A DNA stretch of 64,000 nt from Platerodrilus igneus (lineage: Eukaryota; Arthropoda; Insecta; Coleoptera; Lycidae): NCBI GenBank assembly GCA_036346225.1, contig JARFIW010001104.1, forward strand, positions 6,722,001 to 6,786,000. The letters run 5' to 3'. The stretch's first letter is position 1. Every line of letters starts with the position of its first letter. Below, in pieces: positions 1-11,433 of the stretch. The position numbers and the translations under genes were made by a program. Under the pieces are notes generated by a model. It did no database searches. It was not told the origin of the DNA and worked only from the letters and a program-made list of their open reading frames with translations.

Positions 1-368
1 AGCTTAGCTTTAACACCATGCCTAGCGGAAACAAATCGGTCGAACTTTCTTCGTAGATAGCTGTTAAATGCACCACAAATTTCTTTTTTTAGAATAAACA
101 TCTTTTTGTTTGCAGATGTTTGTTCGGCGACAGAAAGGTCGCAAATTTTAACCAACATTATATTGTCACAAAATGGTTCTGTAATTGGTGTGTGTAGTTC
201 GGCAGTCAGCATCTGTTCGCCTTCGACATAACAAATATTACCAATATCTGTTACCAGATTATTGTTGCACATATTTTCTGTCAACAGCCATAATCCAAAT
301 CGCTCATTTGTCGGTTTCACTTTATTCCCAAGAAGTTGAGAAACGTTAATCGCCTTGGAGACGCTCAT
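1..368 (-). CDS. Hypothetical protein, partial (runs off left edge)
   Basis: A minus-strand frame opens at an ATG (complement of 366-368) and stays open for 122 codons to the window edge. The C-terminal part seen is basic, with an RRKF cluster. I do not recognise a domain, signal peptide or membrane segment. It points away from the zinc-finger gene at 1,622, with about 1.25 kb of shared upstream DNA, so the two may form a divergent pair in one virus-like element. The long open frame in very AT-rich DNA argues for coding. Function unknown; coding status moderately sure. Confidence 0.5.
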   Translation of the reverse strand, partial: MSVSKAINVSQLLGNKVKPTNERFGLWLLTENMCNNNLVTDIGNICYVEGEQMLTAELHTPITEPFCDNIMLVKICDLSVAEQTSANKKMFILKKEICGAFNSYLRRKFDRFVSARHGVKAK

Positions 369-1221
369 GTGTACCGTTCAAAAAGAACGGTGCGGCGAAA
401 TGTATGGTGGCCCCCGTTAAAATAATCAAAAGTGGTTAATCGATTGTATTAGATGTATAAATATGCGAAAGTGCAAAAGCCTACATAAGCAAAATTTAAT
501 TATCAGATAAAAAAGTGCGCGATGTGCTGTACTTTTAAAGAAAGTATAGAATGGTGCTTTGCAGTGGTCCTAGCAGTAAAAAGAGCGACTGAGTTTTTCA
601 AGCAACTACAAGAATAGCAGTAGCGCAGAGAAGAGGTATGCATGTATTATACAGCGCACTGTTACTATAAAATATGTTAGTTTACCGGTAATTCGAACGT
701 GTAATTGATCACGACTTATAGATCCCTCGAAGGTTTAAAATTCTGAGACCCTTGTCGTTTGAAAAATGTTTGGAAATTATCAGAACGGAAGCGGGTCGAA
801 GTATAAGTTAGATGGATGATTGACCGAGTTTTTCAACCTTTTACGAGGGAATCGAAAGTTGACAGACTTCGAGCATCAAATTCTTTATTTGGGCGATATC
901 GATTACTTACCGGTTTTAGAGATCATTACGTGCTACCGACCGCTATGTGGAAGATTTGGTTCTAGGAAATGAGCAGCCTACGAAAGCACAGAATACTCGG
1001 TATTAATGCTAATTGGTTTAGTGACCGCGTTTGTGCACTCTTCGAGTGTCTTCGGCAATCTTCGGTTGTTTCCAAAAAAAAATATTCAAACCTACCATTT
1101 CCTAAAATATGACGTAGAAGTTATTTAAAATTAAATTGCTTTATTAGTATGTATTCAGTAGACAACAAGTTTGGTATTCCCTTAGTAAAGGTTTAAAGTG
1201 TTTTATTAAATTTTTGTTTAT
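369..1221. other. Intergenic part of virus-like element copy A
   Basis: No gene seen. On the minus strand a TATA-like stretch lies upstream of the 1-368 frame. Bases 1,018-1,102 match the reverse complement of 57,979-58,060 nearly base for base, which marks this as a repeated element. CTTCGG-rich motifs occur at about 1,039-1,072 and again near 1,480-1,510. Confidence 0.5.
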
Positions 1222-1456
1222 AGTAACACTGCATCTTCTACAGCACGCCTTGCAGCCAATTTGTGTGCGCGTGCTACAGCCCTTTCGGATTTTTAATATA
1301 CACGCGATGCGATTGTTGATCCGTATAACATGGAAGACGTGTCCGATGTTTCTACTAACTGCATTCGCAACATGGACGATGCGAACCGGGTGCATGCATT
1401 GGTGTTAAATGTACTGGGCGAGCAACAAGGATTGGCAAAAGATGACGTCATTTAGT
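1222..1456 (+). pseudogene. Possible coding remnant upstream of zinc-finger gene
   Basis: One frame reads as a polar, alanine-rich protein-like sequence over about 78 codons with a single in-frame stop near 1,296, ending at a TAG at 1,454-1,456. A pyrimidine-rich tract ending in TAG precedes it and could be a splice acceptor. The segment is absent from copy B, which joins sequence equivalent to 1,102 directly to sequence equivalent to about 1,703. No family recognised. This could be chance. Confidence 0.25.
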
Positions 1457-1621
1457 ACCCCGCTGAATCCTCAACTTCGTTCGGCCCTCTTCGGAAACCT
1501 TCGGTTTGCATTCTATAGTGTAGATAAAGCAGGTACGCCAGAGTAAACTTTTTAGTTATAAGTTAGTTTGCTTACAAGTTTAACCAAAGTCCTATAGTGC
1601 GAATTTTTGTTTTGTACTAAA

Positions 1622-2403
1622 ATGGTACCTGCAAACGTTTTTAAATGCAACTCTTGCGGTGCTTCTTATACCTGGAAAAATGCTCTCAAACGGCACCAGA
1701 ACAAATGTCGTGGTGTAACATCGTCCAGGGTTAGGCTTATACATCCGTCAGCAGCAAAGTACTTAAACTGTATGTCTTGCGGAATCGGTTTTACAAGAAT
1801 GGACAACTTACTGCAACACAAGAAAAAACAGCACGATATGTCATTAAACCATAAACGTTCAGCTCCGCCAGCTGTTAAAGAGTTTTATACGAAACAACCA
1901 AGAATTATGTGTAAAGTATGCGATTTCGAAATGGAAAAGACTACCTATGTCGCACACTTGAGAAACAACAGACATAAAAATGAATCAGTTACCGCTACTA
2001 GCGACGATGGTGTACAAATGGTTAGCACAGCGTTTAACAACCGTATGGCTAGCTATCGCATAAAGAACGCTAGTGTCGAAGATGGAGTCTCCGAGTTTCT
2101 TTGGAAGCAGAAAGAGCGGTTTATTCGTTTACTTAATGAAAAATGAACACGACATACAGCAATAAAAGTCTATGCGAACTCTATGGCGTCTACACAAAAA
2201 TGGTAGAAGAGACTACCGATGTGAAATCCTTTAACACAAAAAATATGGTTATAACGTCTTCTAGTAATCTGGAAAATATGTACGAGGTCTTAAGCGAAAC
2301 CATGCGAACAAAATCAGAGGAATTTGAAACACGTGGGGACGGTTGGTCTTTGGTTAAGATGTTCCATTTAGAAATAAATATTAATAAGTATAAACCGATT
2401 TGA
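1622..2403 (+). pseudogene. C2H2 zinc-finger N-terminal module of a virus-type DNA polymerase protein
   Basis: Two overlapping frames, 1,622-2,146 (174 codons from the first ATG) and 2,143-2,403, meet at an ATGA overlap. The first has three zinc fingers: C9/C12/H25/C29, C50/C53/H66/H71 and C97/C100/H112/H118. The region after the fingers and all of the second frame resemble the segment that joins zinc fingers to a family B DNA polymerase in proteins of arthropod Polinton/adintovirus-like elements. This is recognition from memory, not a search. Here the protein stops just where the polymerase part would begin. Either this is a frameshifted, truncated pseudogene, or the element keeps the zinc-finger module as separate small genes. 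Copy B carries a remnant at 57,750-57,978. Confidence 0.7.
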
Positions 2404-2900
2404 GGAGTTGTAGGTTAAGAATAAAAAACTGCGAATATGTATTTAGAAATGTGGTTTACAAAATTAAAACTGTATTAGTAAAAATTATTATACACCGCTT
2501 TCACATGTAATTCGGGGCGATGATGACGTTAAACTCGACCTTCCTATTTACATATTAAAAACACATTACATTGGAATGTTTTACATTATTCTCATATTGT
2601 TAGATTAACGACGATATGTTTTATTGACCGAAACACGTTTCCTCTCTTTTTTAAACAGCACATTAATCTCTTTTTTGTTATAGGTATTTTTAAACACATT
2701 AATGTCTTTTTTTGTTACAGGTTACTATAACCTGCTTGGATTCGGCTACACTAAGAAGATAATGTTATACTTTGTAAATATTGTATTCAATTTGTTTATT
2801 AAACTGTAAATCGGATAAAATAAAGTATTAAACTTTTGCGTGCTTAATTTCTTTGTGTTAATACCGCTAAGTGTTTGGTTAAAGGATTTTAGATATTAAA
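2404..2900 (+). other. 3' non-coding region of copy A
   Basis: No gene. It holds AATAAA-type signals after the zinc-finger frames. Parts near 2,485-2,515, 2,540-2,590 and 2,800-2,860 match the reverse complement of 57,105-57,560, so this non-coding DNA is an inherited part of the element. Confidence 0.5.
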
Positions 2901-3930
2901 AAGGATAGATGATTAAAATCGACATTGATAAAAAAAATCTTAAAATTGGGGTAGCTCCCTGGAGGATAATGCTATCTAAAAAATTCCTAGAGATTCGAGT
3001 AGCCGAAAAAAATCTAATATTAATTGATACCAAACAAGGTACATTTATCTCGTGGGCGGAAATGTGGAGAAAGAGTTATCTCGCAGAGGGTATATGTGTA
3101 ACTTTGTAAGGGGTGGTCCGATTTTAAATCTGTTTGCAGATTCGGATTCTGCGTAAAATTCTAGACTGATTTGATGTGAGGGGGTGATCCGATTTTAAAT
3201 CTGTTTGCAGATACGGATTCTGCATAAAATTCTAGACTAATTTGATGTATTGCATGACTAAAAAATTTATGCGGACGACCATAAAATCGCTACTAGCAAA
3301 AAATCTTAAAATGAGGGTAGCTTCCTGGAGGATGATGCTATCTAAAAAATTCTTATAGATTCGGGTAGCTGAGAAAAATCTAATATTAATTGATACGAAA
3401 CAAGATAGGTTTATCTCAAAAGATGCAATGGTTAGTCGAAGAAAACTACTTGGTTCAGAATGTTGGCGGTGAAAAAATTCTTAAAATTGGGGTAGCTGTC
3501 TGGGGGGTGATGCTATCTGAAAATTTTAAAGAGATTTGGGTAGCTGAGAAAATTCTAATATTAATCGATACTTGACAATATAGGTTTATCTCGAAAGATG
3601 AAAAATGGATAGTCGAAGAAAACTATTTGATCCAGATGTGGGAGCAAATGAGGATGCTAAGATGAAAATGCAAGATATATTTATCTCGAAAGATGTTATC
3701 TCGAAAGATGAAAAATGGTTGGTCGAAGAAAACTATTTGGTCCAGATGTGTGAAGAAATGAAGATGAAAATAAAAGATATATTTATCTCGAAAGATGAAA
3801 ATGGCTAGTCGAAGAAAACTGTTTGGTCCAGATGTGTGAGGAAATGAAGATGGTAAGATGAAAATGCAACATATATTTATCTCGAAAGTTGAAAATGGCT
3901 AGTCCAGAATGAGTGTGGGAATGAGGGATT
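2900..3930 (+). repeat. Tandem-repeat array of copy A
   Basis: Diverged units share blocks such as AAAATCTTAAAATTGG (starts near 2,930, 3,299 and 3,474), GGTAGCTGAGAAAATTC and TTTATCTCGAAAGATG. An AAATCTGTTTGCAGAT block occurs at about 3,125 and 3,198. Copy B has the same array inverted (56,330-57,105) with similar alternating spacing. Short open frames occur in several units but are not convincing genes. Confidence 0.75.
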
Positions 3931-3986
3931 CTGATGAAAATGAGGGCCCAGAACCGGTGACCTCCTCCTACTGTAGGGGAATAAGG

Positions 3987-4227
3987 ATGTTTGTGGAAAA
4001 AAAAATAGGAGAAATAGAAGGGCAGAATACGTTCTAAGGCATTTTTTGGGAATAGTACGGAATATATTACAAGCAGAGATAGGAAAAAAGAGGTAGATGT
4101 AGACAAAGATCAGATAGTGATAGATGGACACTGCTCAAATTTCAGAGAATTGTGTAGGTTAGTTCAGAATAGGAAACAATGATGGTACGCGTCTAACCAG
4201 TTCCAGGACTGAAGACCTAATGATGAT
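3987..4227 (+). mobile_element. LINE 3' end fragment (RTE-like family)
   Basis: This matches the end of the LINE frame at about 10,400-10,600 and the fragments at 11,700-11,965 and 23,640-23,905. It ends in ACCTAATGATGATG, the simple-repeat tail typical of this family. No open frame remains. Confidence 0.75.
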
Positions 4228-5751
4228 GAAAGTTTTTTGCGTTTGAAGTTATAAATACCATAAAAAATATGACAAAATGCGTATTCTAGTAGCGCAAAGT
4301 TAATGACTTATTTCTTTACGCCAACACCAGATTTCTAGATGATTATCATATGATATACTTTGTATCACACTTTAAAAGAGTTTTTTGTTTTAATGACCTA
4401 ATGAATCAACTCCAAATTTTAGTCGAGATTATTTCAACTTCTATATAATGGTTACCAGTAGTCAAAAAATAATTAAATTGTTCATGATACATTTTTTTAT
4501 AAAAATGTAAGTTAAAATTGTAGTTGCAAAGTAACTCCATTTTGCGGTCCGTTTTTTAAGTTGCCAAAGTAAAAGAAATGCCACCAAAGACTCCCTTCCG
4601 ACAGGTCTACTTTGAGAGCGTAAACTTGCCCACACGTGGTCGTACAATTACGAAAGAACTATTTAAATTTAGGAATACAATTAGAATGTGTGGAAAAAGG
4701 CAGAATTCCGATAATTAAATTCAAAATATTTACTTACTTGGGAAAATAAAAACGCAAGTTATATTGTTGTTTCTAGGGAATAAGAAAAAATTTAATATTA
4801 TTGGTGTATTATTCATATACGTTGATGCAACCACAATTAGCATATTAAAAACTGTACATTACCATCACAATCCTCTATATCTTCAACGTTTTGTATATTT
4901 TCCATTTGTTAAAGATGAACATCACGCACCAAACCTACACAAACATAACTTTTTAATTTGTTATATCTAACTCGATTCGTTTGCCTCGAACGCGTAAGCT
5001 ATACTATTTCTTCTCACAAGTGTGACAAAGTAGAGGTCAACGCCGGTTAATAGTGTTATCTTTATACATTCAAGAATCGTAATCCATGCCATTCAGACTA
5101 TCAAGGTTATACGAGACTAAACTCACTATCAATTTTGTCTTTAAACAAGAAGAGTTTTATTAAATTAATAAACGTGGTGTTTGTTTATGCATAACAATAC
5201 ATACAATACGAATGGTAACTATGGCAAATGAATAATGATAGATATTAAAATCACAGATAACCATAAACCACAGGATACACTTAAATAAGCAAAGAATTTA
5301 ATCAATATACAACGAGTTCGTGTTCCTTATCATTAACATTTATTAACGTCATTTCTCCACGTGAATGTTTTCGTCATGTGTATTGTATATATGCTAAAGC
5401 AGAATAAGAATATTGTGTCACAAATATCTAATAAGTAAACGTATCGACTAATTAATAACCCCGTTATCGGTTGCGGTATGCATATCACTCAGTAACCTAT
5501 ATAATTAAATTTTTATTTATCAACTTAAAATAACATATAATAAATTTAGAATGTGTTTTGAGTGGCCGCTGTCAGTTTTTAGTGTATTGTTTATTGTTCT
5601 ATTCCTTTAGTATCGTGTTCCTCAGCGGGTGTATATGAGAATAGATTGCCTGAATCTTTGAACATCCCCTTGGCAGCTAAAATATTGTCCTCTTATTACT
5701 TTTTAAGAATGTGCTACGTGCAGCGACGTAGGCAACAAAAAAAAGACAACA
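4228..5751. other. No recognisable feature
   Basis: AT-rich DNA of 1.5 kb without a convincing frame, RNA gene or repeat that I can link to others in the window. Confidence 0.5.
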
Positions 5752-5871
5752 AGGAAAAAAGAAAGAAAGAGAAATTGACCGGGCTCAGTCAGTGAGTGGG
5801 CGGGGTATAATACCTACAAAAATTAAATAAGGCCTGAAATAAAAATAAATTATTTACCCCTCATCATCACA
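5752..5871 (+). repeat. Short repeat at the 5' break of a LINE
   Basis: The segment with GACCGGGCTCA, GTGGGCGGGGTATAAT and AAGGCCTGAAA recurs inverted at 53,595-53,700. In both places it sits directly upstream of the truncated 5' end of a LINE, in the same relative orientation, although the two LINEs are different families. It looks like the A-rich 3' end of an unidentified element. Confidence 0.6.
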
Positions 5872-6226
5872 AACACATTATTTCAACATCATACTAGAAG
5901 ACGATATACGTGGAAGATGCCATGAGATATAGGAAGATATCAAATAGATTACATTCTTGTTAGACGACGGTTTAGGAATCAAGTAAAAGACTGTAGATGC
6001 TACCCAGAAGCAGATATAGATACTGACCACAACATCGTAATTATGAAGGCCGCACTTAAATTTAAGAATGTGAAAAAAAGAAACGGAAAAAGGCACTTGG
6101 ACTTAGAAAAACTAAAAGGTAAAGATACTCAAGAAAGATTCGAAAAAAAGTCAAATGAATTGCTGAATGATATCGGGAAAATATCTGATACTAAGGAAGT
6201 AGAAACAGAATGGAATAACATTAAAT
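5872..6226 (+). pseudogene. LINE endonuclease domain, C-terminal part
   Basis: The frame starting near 5,872 carries the end of an exonuclease/endonuclease/phosphatase domain: a QIDYILV motif about 28 codons in, then TDHNIVIMK with the conserved D-H pair, which in the family cleaves target DNA to prime reverse transcription. One in-frame stop lies near 5,920. The frame continues as a lysine-rich linker until the hAT insertion at 6,227. Upstream catalytic motifs are missing. Confidence 0.75.
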
Positions 6227-8642
6227 CAGGGGTTCTCAAACTTTTTGCCACTGCGACCCCCTTTTTAGACCTAGTATTTCGGCGACCCCCCTATTATATA
6301 TTATATATATTATATATAAACAAAAATGAAAAAAAAACACTATTGGCTAAGTTTTATCCATAAAAATACTATTAACTAGTAAAAATAAATACAAATTGTT
6401 GTCACTTGAATTGTTTATAATAAGAGAAAGTGGGATAACTCACTTCGTGGCACGAACGAGGACAAAGCAATGATGACTCATGGGGCCTGTTTGCGCGCGC
6501 ACTCTCTGCTAGCCGGTGCCCGGCAGACGACACGACAGTCTGGCTTCTTGAGTCGATCACTGAACACTGTGTGTGTACTTTGTGAGTAGTATTGCGAGCA
6601 AATACAGTTAGAAAAAGTAGCAATGGATAAGTTTTTGAAAAGACCGTCGTCAAGTAGTGATGCTAGTGCTAGTGAGTGCGGAAAGACAAAATTCCGCAAA
6701 TATGACCAGTCCTACATACAATTCGGTTTCACTGAACTGGCAAACAAACCTCAATGTGTGGTGTGTAGTGAAGTGTTGTCAGCTGAAAGCATGAAGCCTT
6801 CGAAAATGAAACACCATCTTGAAACTAAACATTTTGCTTTGAAAGACAAACCAGTGGAATTTTTCCAAAGAAAACTGTTATCTCTTCGAAGTCAACAGGT
6901 AAACATTACGGATTTTGCTAATGTTAATAAGAATGCTCTTAAAGCTTCATACGAGGTAGCACTGAAGATTGCTAAAAAAGGGAAACCCCATACAATTGCT
7001 GAAGAATTAATTCTTCCTGCTGCAATTGATATGGTTTCAAATATAATCAGTCCTCAAGATGCTGAAAAATTGAAAAAAATCCCGTTATCAAATGATACTA
7101 TTTCAAGAAGAATATGTGACATGGCTGAAGATGTTCAGAACCAGCTAAAGAAGTAAATAAAAGACAGTACTTTTTTTGCAATTCAGTTGGATGAGTCAAC
7201 AGACGTTGCCAACTGTGCTCAGTTTTTATGCTTCATCCGGTACGATTACGGTGTTGCTATTCATGAAAATATTTTGTTTTGTAAGCTCCTGCCGAATAAT
7301 ACAACAGGTGAAAGTCTTTATAAGGTGTTTGTTCAAGCAACTGAACCTTTTGAATTTGATTGGAAGATATGTGTTTCAATTTGTAGTGATGGAGCAATGG
7401 CCCTTACGGGAAAGAAGAGTGGCTTGATTGCCAGGTTGAAATCATTTATACCGAATGCAAGCTGGGTCCACTGCTTTTTACATAGGCAAGCTTTGGCAGC
7501 TAAGAAAATGCCAGATGAATTACGGCAAGTTTTAAATGAAGCTGTCAAGATAGTGAACTACATCAAAAGTCGCCCGCTGCAAAGTAGGATGTTTAATATT
7601 TTGTGTGAAGAGGTAGGAGCCTTGCATAAACATCTTTTATTTCACACTGAAGTACGGTGGCTATCCCGTGGTAATGTATTAAGCAGACTGTTTGGATTAA
7701 AGTCAGAAATGTTGTTATTTTTGGTTGATAGTAAACCCGAACTTTCCACTTTTTCAGTGATGAAAAGTGGTTGGTTGCTTGCTTATTTGGCTGATATCTT
7801 CTCTCACCTTAATATTTTGAACTTATCCCTACAAGGACCAGACAAAAATATGCTATATGCTCAAGACAGAGTAAATGCATTTGTAAAAAACTCCGTGTTT
7901 GGAACGCAAGAGTTAAGAAAGAAGATTTTGAAAATTTTAAACTAACTCAAGAGTTTATAGAGTTTCTGTCTACATCCTACTGTACATCCCTGACACTTCA
8001 TCTCTCTCCTTACTAGTATCTTCTCATCTCGAAGGTTTGATTGAACAGTTGACAGATTACATTCCAAATAAGGATACGAGTGGGGTTTTGTGGGTAGTCA
8101 ATCCGTTCAGTGATCAAGTCGTAACAAAAGCTGAGCTAACTGCTCGTCAACATGATCAACTGATCGAAATTTCAAGTGATCAGTCAGCAAAACTCACTTT
8201 TAACAGTGCTTGTATCGACAAATTTTGGATAGGTATTAAAAAATGAATACCCAGAACTGTCCACAAAAGCATTACAGACTTTGATGCCATTTTCTACGTC
8301 TTATAACTGTGAACAAGGTTTCTCCATAATGGTGAATATCAAAACAAAATCAAGAAATCGTTTGACCCTGGAAAATGACATTCTTTTGTGTATTACAAAA
8401 CTCATTCCGGACATAAAAAAATTGGTTAATTCCAAACAAGCTCATGTTTCCCATTAAATAGTATTAGGCCTTTTTCAACTTGTATGTGTATTACAAATTT
8501 GTGTAGCCTATAAATTTTGTTATTAATAAAAACTACAGCTATGACTGATTTGTTTTTCTGATTTTCCTCCTTATCGCGCGACCCCCCTGGACACACCACG
8601 CGACCCCCCTGGGGGTCGCGACCCACAGTTTGAGAACCACTG
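6227..8642 (+). mobile_element. hAT transposon inserted in the LINE
   Basis: The 2,416-bp element is bounded by an 8-bp target duplication, CATTAAAT, at 6,219-6,226 and 8,643-8,650. The ends are CAGGGGTTCTCAAACT and, inverted, CAGTGGTTCTCAAACT: one mismatch in 16. Runs of GCGACCCCC lie just inside both ends. Eight-bp duplications and CAG...CTG ends are diagnostic of hAT. Length and protein style fit the ZBED5/SCAND3-like group. Confidence 0.93.
6623..8457 (+). pseudogene. hAT transposase with BED finger, broken
   Basis: Translation from ATG 6,623 gives a BED-type zinc finger (C45, C48, H65, H70 within a CVVC...H pattern), then one in-frame TAA (7,154-7,156), after which the same frame runs on to 7,945 through the first catalytic aspartate (QLDESTDV, near 7,190), the CSDGA block and WVHCFLHR. 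A frame loss follows. The 8,037-8,246 frame and a third frame ending TAA at 8,455-8,457 hold the C-terminal dimerisation region (PFSTSYNCEQGFS). The enzyme would cut and paste the element's ends. One nonsense codon and two frameshifts: inactive as written. Confidence 0.88.
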
Positions 8643-8650
8643 CATTAAAT

Positions 8651-10593
8651 CCATCCTAGACATGGCGGCCAGAGATATTCTGGGGTATACACAAAAAGAA
8701 AATAAGAAACCATGGATAACAAAGGATATCCTGAATTTAATAGAAGAAAAACGAAAATACCTAAATAAATCAGACGAAACAAAAAAACAGAGATACAAAA
8801 CCATAAAATGGGAAATTATTCGAAAATGCAGGAAAGCTAAAGAACAATGGATTGATGAAAAGTGCAAAGAGGTACAAACAAAGATGGCAATAGGAAAGAC
8901 AGACAAAGCATACAAATTAATTAGAATGAATTTTAGGGATATAAAACCGTATAGCAAAAATAAAAGGGACGCACAAGGAAACATCATTATAGAAATCGTA
9001 GAGAAAGTGGGTAGATGGCAAGAATATATAGGGAATTTATATGCAGGAGAGGAACTAACTGCATTAGAACAGGAATCAGACATTGAAAATGATGACATGG
9101 GATATCCTATACTTAGAGACGAGTTTGAATTAGCATTAAAGAGTCTGAAAAATGGTAAGGCGCCGGGTACAGATAAGGTACAAGCAGAAACCCTAAAAGC
9201 CGCTGGACAAGCAGTAACAGAACGTCTCTTCCAACTTGTAAGCTATATGTATCAGACAGGCGAGATACCAAAAGATTTCAAACATAGCATCTTAGTAACT
9301 ATACCAAAAAAGAAAGGCGCGGATAGATGTGAAAATTTTCGAACAATAAGTTTGACAGCAAACGTGTCAAAATATTAACTAGAATTGTGCAAAGACGAAT
9401 GGAAAAACGGGCGGAAGAAATACTAGGAGAAGACCAATTTGGGTTTAGACGAAACAGGGGAACACGGGAGGCTATTTTAGCTCTGAGAGTGATAATGGAG
9501 AAAACAATAGAAAAAGGGGAGAGCATGTAAATCTGGAAAAAGCATTCGACAATGTTAATTGGAAAAAAATGTTTAAAATACTCAAAAGATTGGAATGAGT
9601 TATAGGGATATACGAATAGTACATAGCTTATACAAAGAGCAAACAGCAGTAATAGAATTAAAGCAGGAACGTAGAGAAGTAAACATTAGGAAAGGGGTGA
9701 GACAGGGATGTGCCCTATCCCCATTGATTTTTAACTTGTACATAGAAGAGGCAATGAATACTGTCAAATGCAGGAATACATTTGGAATTACTATGCAGGG
9801 ACAAAAAATTGATATGTTTAGATTTGCAGATGATATAGCGGTGTTAGCGTCTAGCAAGGAAGAGTTAGAAGCTGCTCTTAATGAAATGGAAACGGTTCTA
9901 ACAGAGAGATACGGTATGAAAATTAACAAAACTAAAACTAAAGTTCTAGTATGCAAAGGTGGGGAAAATAAATCAAAAACAAGAATACAAGTATTTAACA
10001 CGAACTTACAAAAGGTTAAGGATTTCTGCTACCTAGGAAGCCAAATAACGCAAGATGGGAAAAGCGCAAAAGATATAAGAAAAAGATTAGCACAAGGTCG
10101 TGCTACATTTATCAAGGAAAATCAACTACTGTGTTCAAAGACAACAAACGTTCAAACAAGGAAAAGATTGCTTAAAACATATGTGTGGAGTACAGCACTG
10201 TACGGCTGTGAAGCCTAGAGAGTAAGAGAAGCGGACAAGAAAAAGGTAGAAACCTTTGGAATGTGGTGCTACAGACGTATGATGAAGATATCATGGACAG
10301 ACAAAGTTAAGAACGAAGAGGTACTAAAAATGGTAGGGGAAGAAAGAAATATGTGGAAAATGGTAAAAAATAGGAGAGATAGGATGATAGGCCACATACT
10401 GCGGCATGAGGAAATAGTGCGGAATATATTAGAAGCAGAGATAGGAAAATGGAGAAGAAGAGGCAGACCTAGGTTAGACTACTGCACACAGATAGTAAAA
10501 GATGTAGGCTGTAGGGGTTTCAGGGAGATGTGTAGGCTAGCCCAGAATAGAAATCAATGGAGGGACGCATCCAACCAATCCCAAGATGGATAA
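8651..10593 (+). pseudogene. LINE reverse transcriptase and C-terminal domain
   Basis: The reading resumes after the hAT element. The segment to 9,378 holds the linker and first RT motifs (GKAPGTDK). A frame change near 9,375 and another near 9,530 interrupt the fingers/palm; residues such as GEDQFGFRRNRGTREAI are still readable between. From 9,595 the frame carries GVRQGCALSPLIF and the catalytic FADD (codons at 9,823-9,834). A TAG at 10,216-10,218 splits off the C-terminal part (10,261-10,593), which has an IGHILRH motif and a GRPRLDY block. The product would copy LINE RNA at the target site. At least three disabling changes, so dead in cis unless some are consensus errors. Confidence 0.8.
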
Positions 10594-10640
10594 ACTAATG
10601 GCGAGAAGATAACTGTGCTTAAACATGATGATAATTATAA

Positions 10641-11103
10641 GTAACTACAATAATTGGTTGGGCAATATTCTCGAATAATGTCAAGTGTGTGAAAGGATTT
10701 ACTGGAAAACCATTATTTCAGCAAATGTCTAAGTGTTGGGGGATCTTGGTAGCCACAGGTTGCTTAACCTCCTTCAATGAATCTCGGTAAAATAGGGCTT
10801 AAAATTAGAAAACAATAGAAGGGGAACGAGCTGAATACACATGCTGTGTGAGAATTTCAGGGAACTATGTAGGCTAGCTCAAAATATAAATAAGTGCAGG
10901 TACGTGTCCAACCAGTTTTGAGACGGAAAACCTAATGACGAAAAAATAAGCGCAGATAAATCTGATGATTAGTATAAAAAACTAGTTGTTGGTTGCGAAA
11001 TATTTGCAACTAATGTTGACTGTGCGAAAAGATAAATTGGAAAATATATTAAATCGCTAAATGGTTAAGTGTTGGGGGAACTTGGCAGCCACAGGTTGCT
11101 TAC
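10641..11103 (+). repeat. LINE tail modules, first and second copies
   Basis: Two related blocks hold GTGTGAAAGGATTTACTGG and AAGTGTTGGGGGA...CTTGG (near 10,690-10,775 and 11,020-11,103). Between them, at about 10,850-10,950, is a short LINE 3' fragment ending in ACCTAATGACG. A third copy of the block lies at 23,166-23,395. No coding capacity. Confidence 0.7.
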
Positions 11104-11117
11104 CTCCCTTCACAACC

Positions 11118-11419
11118 GTTCATTTACATTTCCAATGCTCCACCCGAAGGTACTACATTGGCCAGGAGGCGAGTTTTTTGTTGCCTGGAAATTTAGAATT
11201 TTGCCAAACCCTTGCTGTTCCAGGCAAGGTAGGGATCTTTAACGTGCGTGACAACACTCACACACGGGACCTCCATTTAACCTCTCATCCGAACGAGGGC
11301 GTAATATTTGTGAAAAATGCTCACCTGCCATTTTTCAAGCAATCGGCCGTGTCGGGATTTGAACCCGGGACCTTGGGATCCGTAGTCTTACGCTTACTAC
11401 ATTGATCCACGGCGACGCC
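11118..11419 (-). mobile_element. tRNA-derived SINE, copy 1
   Basis: A 302-bp element on the minus strand, flanked by a 14-bp duplication, CTCCCTTCACAACC (11,104-11,117 and 11,420-11,433). Its head reads as a tRNA-like unit with a B box (GGTTCAAATCC on the minus strand). The body carries GTTCGGATGAGAGG and a segment ending CACGTTAAAGATCCC, similar to the conserved central domain I know from MetaSINE-type elements. It would be transcribed by RNA polymerase III and moved by a LINE. It is close to the copy at 18,158-18,457. Confidence 0.88.
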
Positions 11420-11433
11420 CTCCCTTCACAACC

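Larger units (their letters stand above)
5872..10640 (+). mobile_element. 5'-truncated non-LTR retrotransposon (LINE, RTE-like)
   Basis: Once the hAT element at 6,227-8,642 is removed, the LINE reads from the C-terminal part of an apurinic-type endonuclease through reverse transcriptase to a C-terminal region and a GATGAT-type tail. The 5' end is lost. The family is abundant here: fragments lie at 3,987, 10,790, 11,434, 22,775, 23,396 and, for the 5' endonuclease part, 50,800-51,100. RTE-like assignment is a judgement from the protein style; clade not firmly resolved. Confidence 0.8.

Noticed and set aside
2143..2146. ATGA overlap as translational coupling of two genes
   Set aside because: The two frames together match one continuous family region, so a frameshift is simpler in a eukaryotic setting.
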